From Hymenobacter duratus (GTDB lineage: Bacteria > Bacteroidota > Bacteroidia > Cytophagales > Hymenobacteraceae), in assembly GCF_014698995.1 (NCBI RefSeq), contig NZ_JACWZZ010000001.1, forward strand, positions 1,446,501 to 1,510,500: a stretch of 64,000 nucleotides of DNA, written 5' to 3'. The notes under the pieces are model-generated. The model was not told the origin of the DNA, did not search any database, and saw only the letters and a program-made list of their open reading frames with translations. Shown piece by piece: positions 15,161 through 24,113 of the stretch (positions are counted from its first letter, which is position 1; the number at the start of each line of letters is the position of its first letter). The position numbers were made by a program, and so were the translations under genes.

Positions 15161-17194
15161 CTACTTACCCGTGACTTTAAACTCAGTACGACGGTTTTGC
15201 TGGCGGCCCGCCTTGGTGGTATTCGGTGCTACGGGCTGCGAGTCGCCGTAGCCAGCGAAGGTGAGGCGGTCTTTAGCCACCCCTTTTGTCACGAGGTAGT
15301 CTACCACGGCTTTGGCGCGGCGCTGGCTCAGGTCTTTGTTGTAAGCGGCGTTGCCCACATTATCGGTGTGGCCGGATATTTCCAGGCGCAGGGCGGGCGT
15401 CTCGGCGAGCAGCTTCTGCAGGCGCTCCAGCTCGCCGGTGCTTTCCTTGCGCAGTGTGGCCTTATCGAAGTCGAAGAAGATATTGTTCAACACCACCTTC
15501 ACGCCCACATCCAGCTTCTTGAGCTGTACATCCTTTATCACCTCCGAATAGGCGGCACCAGCCGGCAGATCGAAGTTTTCGGAGTGGAACAAGTAGCCTT
15601 CCTGGCGTACCACAATGCCATAGTTTACGCCCGAAGGCAGGCTTACGAGGTAGCGGCCCGACTGCGCGTTGGCCCGGAATGAGGCAATGTTTTCGTTGCG
15701 CGAGTTGTCGATGACGTCAATGGTGGCCTCCAGGGGCTGCTTGCTGGCCGCATCGGTCACGGTGCCTTTCAGGATGGTGACCTGAGCCGTAGCCACAGGT
15801 ACGGGCGGGGCTAGCAGCGTTTCTTTCACGGGCTGGGCACGCGAAGCCAGCAACTGGTCTTCCTGGCTAAGGACGGGGGGCTTTTCGGCCCCCAGAAACG
15901 TAATCTGGTAGATGTCCTTGGAGCCCATTCCATCGTCTCGGAAGGAGGAATAATAGCCGTGCCGGCCCGACGCAGAAATTACGAAAAACACGTCGTCGTC
16001 GGGGGTGTTGATGGGCCAGCCCAGGTTTTCGGGCGCACTCCACTGCCCGTTCTGAAACGTGGACTTGAAGATGTCGTAGCCGCCCATGGAGTTGTGGCCT
16101 TCCGACGAGAAGTACATTGTCTTGCCATCGGGGTGCAGAAACACGCCTTCCTCACCGTACGGTGTGTTGATGGCGGGGCCGAGGTTGACGGCCGGGCCGC
16201 GGCCCTCAATTTCAATCTTGTAGATGTCGCGCCCGCCCAGTCCGCCGGGTTTGTCGCTCACAAACAGCAGGCTGCGCCCATCCGGCGTGTAGGCCGCCGA
16301 CGACTCGTGCGCCTTGCTGTTGATGCGTGAGCCGAGCTGGCGGGGCTTGCTCCATTCGGCGCCGCGCAGGTTGCTTTCGTTCAGGTCGCCGCCGTTGTCT
16401 TCCACATACACCAGCAGGCGCTGGGCATCGGGCGCGAGGCCGACGGTGGCGTCGTGGCCGGCGGTGTTCACCGTTTCGCCGAGGCCGCGGGCCGGGCCCC
16501 AAGCCCCGTTTTCGCGGTTGCTCTGGTAGATATCCTCAAAAAAGCCCCCCGATTCGGGGTCCTTCTCACCGCCCGTCGAGCCCTGGCGGCGCGAGGTAAA
16601 CAGAATCACTGATTCATCGGCGGAAATAACGGGACCGTAATCGGGGTAGGGCGAGTTGACGCCCGGCCCGGCGTTGTCCACGAACACCCGGATGGGCTTA
16701 GCTTCCAGCTTGCGGCCGTTTTCACATTCTTTGATTTTCTTCTGAATGTCCTGCGTGAAGCCGGTGGTGTTTTTGGTGCCGGTAGCGGGCGTAGCCTGCT
16801 TGTATTCAGCTATGGCCTCCTGCCACTTGCCGTTCAGGTGCAGCCCGCGGCCCAGCAAATAGTGGATACGAGGATCGACGCCGGAATTGAGCTGATACGC
16901 CTTCTGCAGATACGCCAGGGCCCGTGGCTTGAAACCCGAGTGCAGGTAACAATCCCCGATTTTGAGGTTTAGCTCCGCGTTTTCGGCATTAAATTTCTGC
17001 GCCTCCAGGTAGTGCGGCAGGGCCTGCTCGTAGCGCGGCGGGTCGGCCTGGTACCACTCATCCCCCAGCTTGATAGCCTTAAGGGCCGCCTTCAGGCCGT
17101 CTTTATTCGCGCCGAACTGCTCTTTGCTGAACTCCACACTTTGGGCCTGCGCGGCTGAGGAAAGCAGAAGCAGAGCGAGTAGGTATTTGTACAT
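15161..17194 (-). CDS. PorE-like OmpA-family outer membrane protein (TPR, beta-propeller, CRD, OmpA)
   Basis: 677 residues with a signal peptide (YKYLLALLLLSSAAQAQ). Domains in order: TPR-like helices at about 25-150; a PD40/WD40-like propeller at about 190-430 with repeated blades such as SADESVILFTSRR, TPDGRSLLFVSDKPGG and HPDGKTMYFSSEG; a carboxypeptidase-regulatory-like sandwich at about 455-540 (LKGTVTDAASKQPLEATI); and an OmpA C-terminal domain at about 560-677 with LRLEISGHTDNVGNAAYN and LSQRRAKAVVDYL, which binds peptidoglycan. This is the domain order of PorE, which anchors the T9SS machinery to the cell wall. It may serve here in T9SS or as a general anchor. A TPR gene lies upstream on the same strand. 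Confidence 0.85.
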   Translation of the reverse strand: MYKYLLALLLLSSAAQAQSVEFSKEQFGANKDGLKAALKAIKLGDEWYQADPPRYEQALPHYLEAQKFNAENAELNLKIGDCYLHSGFKPRALAYLQKAYQLNSGVDPRIHYLLGRGLHLNGKWQEAIAEYKQATPATGTKNTTGFTQDIQKKIKECENGRKLEAKPIRVFVDNAGPGVNSPYPDYGPVISADESVILFTSRRQGSTGGEKDPESGGFFEDIYQSNRENGAWGPARGLGETVNTAGHDATVGLAPDAQRLLVYVEDNGGDLNESNLRGAEWSKPRQLGSRINSKAHESSAAYTPDGRSLLFVSDKPGGLGGRDIYKIEIEGRGPAVNLGPAINTPYGEEGVFLHPDGKTMYFSSEGHNSMGGYDIFKSTFQNGQWSAPENLGWPINTPDDDVFFVISASGRHGYYSSFRDDGMGSKDIYQITFLGAEKPPVLSQEDQLLASRAQPVKETLLAPPVPVATAQVTILKGTVTDAASKQPLEATIDVIDNSRNENIASFRANAQSGRYLVSLPSGVNYGIVVRQEGYLFHSENFDLPAGAAYSEVIKDVQLKKLDVGVKVVLNNIFFDFDKATLRKESTGELERLQKLLAETPALRLEISGHTDNVGNAAYNKDLSQRRAKAVVDYLVTKGVAKDRLTFAGYGDSQPVAPNTTKAGRQQNRRTEFKVTGK

Positions 17195-17218
17195 AGTGGT
17201 ATGAAGCTATTGGGAGGG

Positions 17219-17310
17219 CGTCATGCTGAGCTTGCCGAAGCATCTCTACCTCTGGCTAACTTTTGTGATTAGCACTGCGGTAGAGATGCTTCGGCAAGCT
17301 CAGCATGACG
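17219..17310. repeat. REP-like element: perfect 32-bp inverted repeat
   Basis: The arms 17219-17250 (starting CGTCATGCTGAGCTTG) and 17279-17310 are exact reverse complements around a 28-base loop. The element fills most of the gap between two same-strand genes. The core CATGCTGAGC ... GAAGCATCTCT resembles palindromic repeats I know to be abundant in Hymenobacter-type genomes. It can form a strong hairpin and may act on mRNA stability or termination. No terminal direct repeat is obvious. Confidence 0.75.
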
Positions 17311-17335
17311 TTCATTTTCATTGAGAAGCACGCAA

Positions 17336-18400
17336 CTACTCGCCGCAGCCGGAGTTGGCGGCGTAGTTGTTGCCGATTTCCAGGCCCAGTTCGGCGGCTT
17401 TGCGCCAGTCCTGGCAGGCGCCGTCGGCGTTGCGCAGCATTTCGCGGGCGTGGCCCCGGTTGAGGTAGGCCTCGGCGTATTGCGGGTTCAGGGCAATGGC
17501 TTTGCTGGCGTCGGCATCGGCCTTTTTATAGTCCTCCAGCTTGAGGTAGGCGGCGGCGCGGTTGTTCCAGGCAAATGCATAAGTGCCATCCAGCTCCGTG
17601 GCCCGCCCAAAGTCCTCGGCAGCGCCTTTGTAGTCGCCGGACTCGTAGCGGGCGGCCCCACGGTTGGTGTAGGCCGTAGGGTTGTCCTGCTTCTTGCGCA
17701 AATACTCAGTGTAGTCGGCCAGCGCGCCTTTCAGGTCGCCAGCGCGGCGCTTGGTACCAGCGCGGTTCAGCAGGGCCGGGAGCAGCTCGGGCTGCAACGT
17801 GAGGGCTTTGGTGTAGTCCTGGATGGCGGCCGGATACTCCTGCAGCTGCCGTTCGGCGCTGGCGCGGTCGTGCCAAGCGTAGGCGTAGTTGGGGTCGGCT
17901 TTGGTGGCCTGGTCGAAATCCGCTTTGGCCGCCTTGTAGTCGCCTTTCTCGAACCGCAACGCGCCGCGGTAGTACCACGCCGGAGCGTACGCCGGGGTGA
18001 CTTCCACGGCTTTCGAGTAGTCCTGCTCGGCTTCGGCGGGCTGCTGCAGCGCCTCCCGGGCCTGGCCCCGCCCAAAGTAGGCTGTGCCGTCCTTCAGGTC
18101 GAGCTTCAGGGCCGCGTCGTAGTCCTGCACGGCGGGCTGGTAGTCTTTCAGCTCGTAGCGGGTGGTGGCGCGGTTGTAATAGGCGCGGGCAAAGTCGGGC
18201 CGTAAAGTCAGGGCCTTATCAAAATCCAGCAGCGCGGCGCGGTAGCTCTTCTGGTTGAACTTAGCCACCCCGCTGTTATAAAGCTTTTCAGCCTGCTGGG
18301 CCGGGGGCAGGGTGGAGGCCCGCACCGTATCTACCTGGGCCTGCGCCGCCAGGGCCGATAGGCTAAGCGCGGCAGTAAAGAGTATCGATTTGTGTATCAT
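17336..18400 (-). CDS. Exported tetratricopeptide repeat protein
   Basis: 354 residues: a signal peptide (HKSILFTAALSLSALAAQAQ) followed by about nine TPR units of 34 residues, which are very regular (AYYNRATTRYELKDYQPAVQDYDAALKLD, AWYYRGALRFEKGDYKAAKADFDQATKADPN, and so on). The C-terminal unit EAYLNRGHAREMLRNADGACQDWRKAAELG with a closing NSGCGE resembles SEL1/TPR periplasmic scaffolds. It should mediate protein-protein contacts in the periplasm. It lies upstream of the PorE-like gene on the same strand, separated by the REP-like element, so a shared envelope function is plausible. Confidence 0.85.
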   Translation of the reverse strand: MIHKSILFTAALSLSALAAQAQVDTVRASTLPPAQQAEKLYNSGVAKFNQKSYRAALLDFDKALTLRPDFARAYYNRATTRYELKDYQPAVQDYDAALKLDLKDGTAYFGRGQAREALQQPAEAEQDYSKAVEVTPAYAPAWYYRGALRFEKGDYKAAKADFDQATKADPNYAYAWHDRASAERQLQEYPAAIQDYTKALTLQPELLPALLNRAGTKRRAGDLKGALADYTEYLRKKQDNPTAYTNRGAARYESGDYKGAAEDFGRATELDGTYAFAWNNRAAAYLKLEDYKKADADASKAIALNPQYAEAYLNRGHAREMLRNADGACQDWRKAAELGLEIGNNYAANSGCGE

Positions 18401-18521
18401 ATCCGGCCGGTTTGCTTCGGCAGGATAAATGTAATTTTAATTGCGCAAACGCTGTAAATTCAACTTGATATTTGTTTTTTAGTATAACTATGGCAAGATG
18501 AAGTAGTAGCCTGCAACAAGC

Positions 18522-18815
18522 CTAGCCGGGTAGTTGGGTGCGGGCCAGTGCTTCCCACTCAGCCCGAATGCTGCCATCGAACACGGGCCGACCCGCCCGG
18601 CGGTACCAGTAGCCTGCATTACCAGCGTCGCCTTCCTGCCGGTGCAGCAGCGCGTGCAGCCAGTCGAAATAAGGTGCGCCCTCGTGCTCCTGCGCAATGT
18701 CATGGGCAAGGCTCCATTCGTCGCGACCGGCATGCCAGAGGGCACGCAGCAGCGGCGAAAAGCTTCCGGGCACGGCATGCTGCGTAAGGGAGGTCGAAAA
18801 TTCGGCGTAGGTCAT
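18522..18815 (-). CDS. Conserved hypothetical protein, 97 residues
   Basis: From ATG 18815 (MTYAEFSTSLTQHAVPGSFSPLLRALWHAGRDEW); a longer frame from 18929 would run through the likely promoter region. The core DEWSLAHDIAQEHEGAPYFDWLHALLHRQEGDAGNAGYWYRRAGRP is a pattern I have seen in small conserved proteins of several phyla. The repeating helix pairs suggest a tiny TPR-like fold. There is no signal peptide. Function is unknown. It is divergent from the bacilliredoxin gene. Confidence 0.75.
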   Translation of the reverse strand: MTYAEFSTSLTQHAVPGSFSPLLRALWHAGRDEWSLAHDIAQEHEGAPYFDWLHALLHRQEGDAGNAGYWYRRAGRPVFDGSIRAEWEALARTQLPG

Positions 18816-18937
18816 GTGTAGTAAAGTGGTAGGATGAAAAGGCGTGAGGCTATCTAGTGAAAAGCGGATGGCACTTAAACTTCTCAGCGGGCATTTAGGT
18901 TGAATACGCCGACTGCAGAAGGGCCGCACTATTTGCG

Positions 18938-18945
18938 TATTTTTG
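18938..18945 (+). promoter_or_regulatory. -7 box of the bacilliredoxin promoter
   Basis: TATTTTTG is a full match to TAnnTTTG. It predicts a leader of about 55 bases before ATG 19004. No clear -33 box is seen. Confidence 0.5.
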
Positions 18946-19003
18946 CAGCCGCGGCGGCACGTTGCAGTCCGTTTGTTTTAACTCTCACGCCTAGCTTTTA
19001 CCT

Positions 19004-19426
19004 ATGGCTACGTACCCCGAATACATGGTTGCCCCGATTCGCCAGGACCTCGTTGAGGCCGGCTTTGAGCAGCTGATGACCCCCGAAGAAGTGGACGCTG
19101 TCCTCAACGAGCAGACAGGTACCGTGCTGGTAGCCGTCAACTCGGTGTGCGGCTGTGCGGCTGCTAAAGCCCGCCCGGCCCTGAAGATGGCCGTTTCCAG
19201 CTCCGATAAAAAGCCCGCTAAGCTCGTGACGGTATTTGCCGGCATGGAAACCGATGCCGTGGCCAAAGTGCGTGAGCATCTGCTCCCGTATCCGCCCAGC
19301 AGCCCTAGCATTGCCCTGTTCAAAGACGGCGAGCTGGTGCACATGATTGAGCGTTACCACATCGAAGGCAACGACCTGATGCGCATCGTGAATAACCTGC
19401 AGGGTGCTTTTGAGGAGTACTGCTAA
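19004..19426 (+). CDS. BrxA/BrxB family bacilliredoxin
   Basis: 140-residue thioredoxin-fold protein. The CGC active site is at residues 49-51 (NSVCGCAAAKARPAL), diagnostic for the YphP/YqiW family. Flanking signatures are YPEYMVAPIRQDLVEAGF at the N-terminus and YPPSSPSIALFKDGELVHMIERYHIEG near the end. In Firmicutes the family removes bacillithiol from S-bacillithiolated proteins under oxidative stress. Whether this organism uses bacillithiol cannot be judged from the window. It is monocistronic, with its own -7 box and a 19-bp hairpin terminator. Confidence 0.93.
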   Translation: MATYPEYMVAPIRQDLVEAGFEQLMTPEEVDAVLNEQTGTVLVAVNSVCGCAAAKARPALKMAVSSSDKKPAKLVTVFAGMETDAVAKVREHLLPYPPSSPSIALFKDGELVHMIERYHIEGNDLMRIVNNLQGAFEEYC

Positions 19427-19444
19427 TCCCGGATCCAGCATCTG

Positions 19445-19486
19445 AAAACATAGAAGGCTTGCCGGATGGCAAGCCTTCTATGTTTT
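19445..19486. terminator. Bidirectional terminator between bacilliredoxin and recQ
   Basis: A perfect 19-bp stem (19445-19463 with 19468-19486) and a GGAT tetraloop. A-run and T-run tails suit both converging genes. Confidence 0.85.
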
Positions 19487-19504
19487 TACAGGGTGTTTGT
19501 AGCG

Positions 19505-21706
19505 TTAGTTGGCTACCTCACTCAGAAACTTGATACGCATCAGGCGCAGATCCTCTTCCGTGTATTCATCGGAGCCGAGCTCTTTCAGCGCCACGGCAAT
19601 ATTATCGGTGCTGGCCGACATGAAGTAGTCGTAGATTTCGTCCTGGCGCTCGTGGTCCAGTACGCCGTCGATGTAGTAATCGAGGTTGAGCTTGGTGCCG
19701 GAGTAGCAGATGTGCTCGATTTCCTCCATCAGTTCCCGCATGTCAATGCCCTTTGAGGAAGCAATTTCCTCTAGGTCCATCTTCTTGTCGATCTGCTGAA
19801 TGATGTAGATCTTGATTTTGGACTTGTTGACCGCCGACTTCACCACCACATCGGTGGCCGTTTCGATGTCGTTGTCGTCCACGTATTTCTTGATGAGGGC
19901 TAGGAACGGCGTGCCGAACTTGGTGGCTTTGCCCTGCCCGACGCCGCCCACGTGGGCGAGGTCATCCATCTTCAGCGGGAAGGTGGTGGCCATTTCCTTG
20001 AGCGAAGGGTCCTGGAAGAGCACGTATGGCGGCAGGTTTTTCTCCTTGGCCATCTTTTTGCGCAGGTCTTTCAGCATCTGGAACAGCACTTCGTCGTGGC
20101 CGGCGGCCTGCTGTACCTCTTCCTGCTCCTGCTCTTCCTTCACCTCTTCCTCGTAGTCGTGGTCTTTGGTGAGCTTAATAGATTGGGGATTCTCGATGAA
20201 GTCCATACCCTTGTCGGTGATTTTTGCAACGCCAAAGTTTTCAATATCCTTCTCCAATAAACCAAAAATCAGGCACTGTCGCAGCAGCGAGTTCCAGAAT
20301 TGTGCGTCATGGTGCTTGCCTTGTCCGTAGATGGGCAGACCATTGTGGCCGTAGCTCTCCACGTGCGCATTATTCATGCCCATTAGTACGGTGCCAATGT
20401 GGTCGAGGCCAAACCGCTGCTCGGTTTGTACCACGGCTTTCAGTGCCATGGCCACTTCGTCTTTGGCCTCAAACTTCTCCTTGGGGTGCTTGCAGTTGTC
20501 GCAGAAGCCGCAGTCTTTCGGATACGTTTCGCCGAAGTAATGCAGCAGCTGCTTGCGCCGGCACACCGCCGAGTCGGCGTAGTTGGCCATTTCCTGGAGC
20601 AGCAGCTTGGAGTTGTCGCGCTCCGTCACGGGCTTGTCCTTGTTGAATTTCTCCAGCTTCACGATGTCGTCGTAGCTATAGAACATCAGGCAGTCGCCAT
20701 CCAGCCCGTCGCGGCCGCCGCGGCCGGTTTCCTGGTAGTAGCCCTCAATGCTTTTGGGCGTGTCGTAGTGAATCACGAAGCGCACATCGGGCTTGTCGAT
20801 GCCCATACCGAAAGCAATGGTGGCTACAATAACGTCGGCATCCTCGTTCAGGAAAGCGTCCTGATTGGCCATGCGCACCTGCGGGTCGAGGCCGGCGTGG
20901 TAGGGCAGGGCCCGCACGTCGTTCACCTTGAGCAGCTCGGCAATTTCCTCCACCTTCTTGCGGCTCAGGCAGTAAATGATGCCGCCCAGGCCCTTGCGCT
21001 GCTTCACGTACTGAATCAGCTGCTTTTTGGTGTTGTGCTTGGGCCGCACCTCGTAGTAGAGGTTGGTGCGGTTAAAGCTCGTCTTGAACACCGAGGCATC
21101 GTCCATCTGCAGGTTTTTCTGGATGTCCAGCTGCACTTTGGGCGTGGCCGTGGCCGTGAGGGCAATGATGGGCACCTGCCCGATGTTGTCGATGATGCCC
21201 CGGATGCGGCGGTACTCGGGCCGGAAATCGTGGCCCCACTCCGAAATGCAGTGGGCCTCGTCGATGGCCACGAAGCTGATGGTGGCTTTCTGCAGAAACT
21301 CGATGGTTTCGTCTTTGGTCAGGCTCTCGGGCGCTACATACAGCAGCTTCACCTCGCCGCTGATAACGTCCTTCTTTACCCGGTTGATTTCCGATTTGCT
21401 CAGCGTCGAGTTCAGAAATTGGGCATTCACGCCAAAGGCGTTGAGCTGGTCGACCTGGTTTTTCATCAGAGCGATGAGCGGAGAAATAACGATGGCCGTG
21501 CCCGGCAGCACCAGCGCCGGCAGCTGATAGCAAAGGCTTTTGCCCGCACCGGTAGGCATAATCACGAAGGTATTGTGGCCTTCGATGACGTTCTGGATGA
21601 TGGCTTCCTGCGTACCGCGGAACTGACCGTACCCAAAAACTTCCTTTAACTTGCCCTTCAAATCAGGTTTTTCACTGACTACGGTGTTCACAGCTGGCAT
21701 CGACAT
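19505..21706 (-). CDS. recQ: ATP-dependent DNA helicase RecQ
   Basis: 733 residues from ATG 21706 (a GTG two codons earlier is possible). It is a 3'-5' superfamily 2 helicase for recombination and repair. The motifs are Walker A PTGAGKS at about 51-57, DEAH at about 149-152 within VAIDEAHCISEWGHDFRPEY, LTATATP, and motif VI YYQETGRGGRDG. They are followed by the RQC zinc site (CRRKQLLHYFGE then CGFCDNC), a winged-helix part, and an acidic linker (EEEVKEEQEQEEV). The C-terminus holds HRDC-like (MAKEKNLPPYVLFQDPSLKEMA) and helix-hairpin-type segments. It is longer than E. coli RecQ (about 610) because of the C-terminal extension common in Bacteroidota. Confidence 0.95.
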   Translation of the reverse strand: MSMPAVNTVVSEKPDLKGKLKEVFGYGQFRGTQEAIIQNVIEGHNTFVIMPTGAGKSLCYQLPALVLPGTAIVISPLIALMKNQVDQLNAFGVNAQFLNSTLSKSEINRVKKDVISGEVKLLYVAPESLTKDETIEFLQKATISFVAIDEAHCISEWGHDFRPEYRRIRGIIDNIGQVPIIALTATATPKVQLDIQKNLQMDDASVFKTSFNRTNLYYEVRPKHNTKKQLIQYVKQRKGLGGIIYCLSRKKVEEIAELLKVNDVRALPYHAGLDPQVRMANQDAFLNEDADVIVATIAFGMGIDKPDVRFVIHYDTPKSIEGYYQETGRGGRDGLDGDCLMFYSYDDIVKLEKFNKDKPVTERDNSKLLLQEMANYADSAVCRRKQLLHYFGETYPKDCGFCDNCKHPKEKFEAKDEVAMALKAVVQTEQRFGLDHIGTVLMGMNNAHVESYGHNGLPIYGQGKHHDAQFWNSLLRQCLIFGLLEKDIENFGVAKITDKGMDFIENPQSIKLTKDHDYEEEVKEEQEQEEVQQAAGHDEVLFQMLKDLRKKMAKEKNLPPYVLFQDPSLKEMATTFPLKMDDLAHVGGVGQGKATKFGTPFLALIKKYVDDNDIETATDVVVKSAVNKSKIKIYIIQQIDKKMDLEEIASSKGIDMRELMEEIEHICYSGTKLNLDYYIDGVLDHERQDEIYDYFMSASTDNIAVALKELGSDEYTEEDLRLMRIKFLSEVAN

Positions 21707-21831
21707 CCTCACTTACTCGGTTGGGAAATTCAGATAGGTTTTCGGCGCCTGGCGCAGGTTGCCTATCTCAATCTAGGGATTTTTGAAGTATTCGGTAACG
21801 TGTAGCGGGCAAAAAGACAAAACCTTGTTTC

Positions 21832-22848
21832 GTGAGCGGCCCTTTCACGCAATACCTAATCAAATTTAGATTGAAACCGCATAACGAACTTCATTCCATT
21901 GCAAAAAAAGTGCTTTTGCACGAAGCAGAGGCCATCCGGGGCGTAGCAGAAGCTATTGCACAAACGCCGGATTTTGCACAATGCGTAGAGGCGATTTTGT
22001 CTTTGCGGGGTCGGGTCGTCGTCACAGGCATCGGCAAGAGCGCCCATATTGCCGGCAAGATGGTCGCCACATTGAACTCTACGGGTACGCCAGCGCTGTT
22101 TATGCACGCCGCCGACGCCATCCACGGCGACCTGGGCATGATACAGCCCGAGGATTTTGTGGTGGCCATCAGCAAGAGCGGCGACACGCCCGAAATAAAA
22201 GTGCTGGTGCCGCTGCTCAAGCGCAAAGGCGTGCCCATGGCGGCTCTTGTCAGCAACGCGGAATCCTACCTGGCCCAGCAGGCCGACTACGTGCTGCACG
22301 CTCCCGTTGACCGGGAAGCCTGCCCGCACAACCTGGCTCCCACCACCAGTACTACCGCTGCACTGGCCCTCGGCGATGCGCTGGCAGTGTGCCTGCTGGA
22401 AAGCCGGGATTTTACGCGCCAGGATTTTGCGCGCCTGCACCCCGGCGGCACGCTCGGCAAGCAGCTCTACCTGAAAGTAGGCGACCTGAGCCGGCAGAAC
22501 CAGCAGCCCCAGGTACTCGACAGTGCTCCGCTGAAGGATATTATCCTCGAAATTTCCGGTAAGCGCCTGGGTGCAACGGCCGTACTGACTGCCGCTGGCC
22601 AGCTGGAAGGCATTATCACGGACGGTGACCTGCGCCGTATGCTTACCAACTTTGCCGGCCGGCTGGAAGATGTGCGCGCCCGCGACATTCTCACGGCCAA
22701 TCCGGTGAGCGTTGAGGTAGACGATTTTGCGGTAGAAGCCCTGGCGCGCATGCAGCAGCGCAACATCACCCAGCTGATTGTGACGGAACAGGGGCGCTTC
22801 AGCGGCTTCATTCACCTGCACGATCTGCTCCGCGAAGGACTCGTTTAA
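21832..22848 (+). CDS. kdsD: Arabinose-5-phosphate isomerase, KpsF/GutQ type
   Basis: 338 residues as drawn from a GTG at 21832; a TTG at 21871 is an alternative and no ATG is available, so the start is uncertain. It interconverts ribulose-5-phosphate and arabinose-5-phosphate, the first step of Kdo synthesis for lipopolysaccharide. A SIS domain (about 40-175) has VVTGIGKSAHIAGKMVATLNSTGTPALFMHAADAIHGDLGMI and AISKSGDTPEI. It is followed by HPGGTLGKQLYLKVGDL and two CBS domains (about 205-335). It is divergent from recQ and 100 bases upstream of the GMP transferase. Confidence 0.92.
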   Translation: MSGPFTQYLIKFRLKPHNELHSIAKKVLLHEAEAIRGVAEAIAQTPDFAQCVEAILSLRGRVVVTGIGKSAHIAGKMVATLNSTGTPALFMHAADAIHGDLGMIQPEDFVVAISKSGDTPEIKVLVPLLKRKGVPMAALVSNAESYLAQQADYVLHAPVDREACPHNLAPTTSTTAALALGDALAVCLLESRDFTRQDFARLHPGGTLGKQLYLKVGDLSRQNQQPQVLDSAPLKDIILEISGKRLGATAVLTAAGQLEGIITDGDLRRMLTNFAGRLEDVRARDILTANPVSVEVDDFAVEALARMQQRNITQLIVTEQGRFSGFIHLHDLLREGLV

Positions 22849-22948
22849 GGCGAACTGCCGTTCGTTGTCTTACAAAATCGGATATTTGTGCGCCCATGTG
22901 GTAGCGCCTTATCCTCTGAGGCGCAGTGGGTGTTTTCCAGACTTGATT

Positions 22949-24037
22949 ATGAATCAACACACGTACCTAGTGGTTATGGCAGGCGGCATCGGTAGCCGCT
23001 TCTGGCCCTTCAGCCGCACCAATCATCCTAAGCAGTTTCATGATGTGCTGGGAGTGGGCCGCTCCATGCTGCAGCTCACCGTTGACCGGTTTGCCGGGAT
23101 CTGCCCAGCCGAAAACGTCTTTGTGGTCACGAACCGCGACTATCGGGACTTGGTGCAACAGCATTTGCCGGAGTTGCCGGCCGACCAGATTCTGGGTGAG
23201 CCCATCGGCCGCAATACGGCGCCGTGTATTGCCTACGCCAGCTACCGCATTGCGCAGCGCGACCCGCAGGCGGTAGTGGTAGTAACGCCCGCCGACCATG
23301 CCGTGCAGCGCGAAGATGAGTTCCGGCGCGTCATTTCGCTGGCCGTAGATGCGGCCCGCACGCATGAAGTGCTCATCACGCTGGGCATTCAGCCCTCGCG
23401 CCCCGACACCGGCTACGGCTACATCCAGTTCATGGACGATGAGGCCAGCAGCCTGCCGAATGGCCTGAAAAAGGTGAAAACGTTCACGGAGAAGCCGAAT
23501 ACGGAGCTGGCCAACATGTTCCTGGCCAGTGGCGACTTCCTCTGGAATTCGGGCTTGTTTGTGTGGCGCGCCGACGTGATTCTGAAAGCATTCCACAGCT
23601 ACCTGAGCGACATATCTGAGGTGTTTGAGGAAGGAAGTGCCCAGCTAGGCACTCCGCAGGAAGAAGAGTTTATTACGGCGGCTTACTCCCGCTGCCGCAA
23701 CATCAGCATCGACTATGGTGTGATGGAGAAGGCCGACAACGTGTATGTACTGCCCGCCGACTTCGGCTGGAGCGACCTAGGCACGTGGGACTCGCTGCAC
23801 CGCATGGGCCGCCGTGACGAGAACGGCAACGTGATAGATGGCGACGCTATTCTCTACGACACCCAGGAATGTGTTATCAAAACGCCTTCCGAGCGGCTGG
23901 TTGTAGTGCAGGGCCTCGACGGCTACATTGTGGCCGAATATGACAACGTGCTGCTTATCTGCAAGCGTACCGAGGAGCAGCGCGTGAAAGATTTCGTTGC
24001 CGACGTGAAAGCCAAGAAAGGCGCGGGCTACAACTAA
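22949..24037 (+). CDS. Mannose-1-phosphate guanylyltransferase
   Basis: 362 residues from ATG 22949; the 28 upstream in-frame codons lack family similarity. It makes GDP-mannose from mannose-1-phosphate and GTP for glycan synthesis. The nucleotide-binding loop MAGGIGSRFWPFSRTNHPKQF is at the N-terminus. It is followed by GEPIGRNTAPCIA, VVVTPADHAV, GYGYIQF, FTEKPN, DFLWNSGLFVWRADVIL, YGVMEKADNVYVLPADFGWSDLGTW and the C-terminal sugar-pocket segment. It lacks the C-terminal isomerase (cupin) domain of bifunctional ManC proteins. A -7-like GATATTTG lies at 22881-22888. It is probably downstream of kdsD in an envelope-sugar cluster. Confidence 0.93.
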   Translation: MNQHTYLVVMAGGIGSRFWPFSRTNHPKQFHDVLGVGRSMLQLTVDRFAGICPAENVFVVTNRDYRDLVQQHLPELPADQILGEPIGRNTAPCIAYASYRIAQRDPQAVVVVTPADHAVQREDEFRRVISLAVDAARTHEVLITLGIQPSRPDTGYGYIQFMDDEASSLPNGLKKVKTFTEKPNTELANMFLASGDFLWNSGLFVWRADVILKAFHSYLSDISEVFEEGSAQLGTPQEEEFITAAYSRCRNISIDYGVMEKADNVYVLPADFGWSDLGTWDSLHRMGRRDENGNVIDGDAILYDTQECVIKTPSERLVVVQGLDGYIVAEYDNVLLICKRTEEQRVKDFVADVKAKKGAGYN

Positions 24038-24060
24038 CAGTCAGCATACATAACACAGCA

Positions 24061-24095
24061 AAAAGCCGGGCCTGAATAGGTTCGGCTTTTCTTTT
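24061..24095. terminator. Terminator between the GMP transferase and rlmB
   Basis: AAAAGCCG (24061-24068) pairs with CGGCTTTT (24083-24090), with an inner CCT/AGG pair and a T-rich tail. It is placed between convergent genes. Confidence 0.7.
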
Positions 24096-24113
24096 TAGTG
24101 TAATTCGTAGCGG

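Noticed and set aside
17219-17310. Insertion sequence
   Set aside because: Only a 92-bp inverted repeat without transposase or flanking duplication; kept as a REP-like repeat.
20399-21649. 416-codon plus frame opposite recQ
   Set aside because: Shadow of recQ, which has all helicase motifs on the minus strand.
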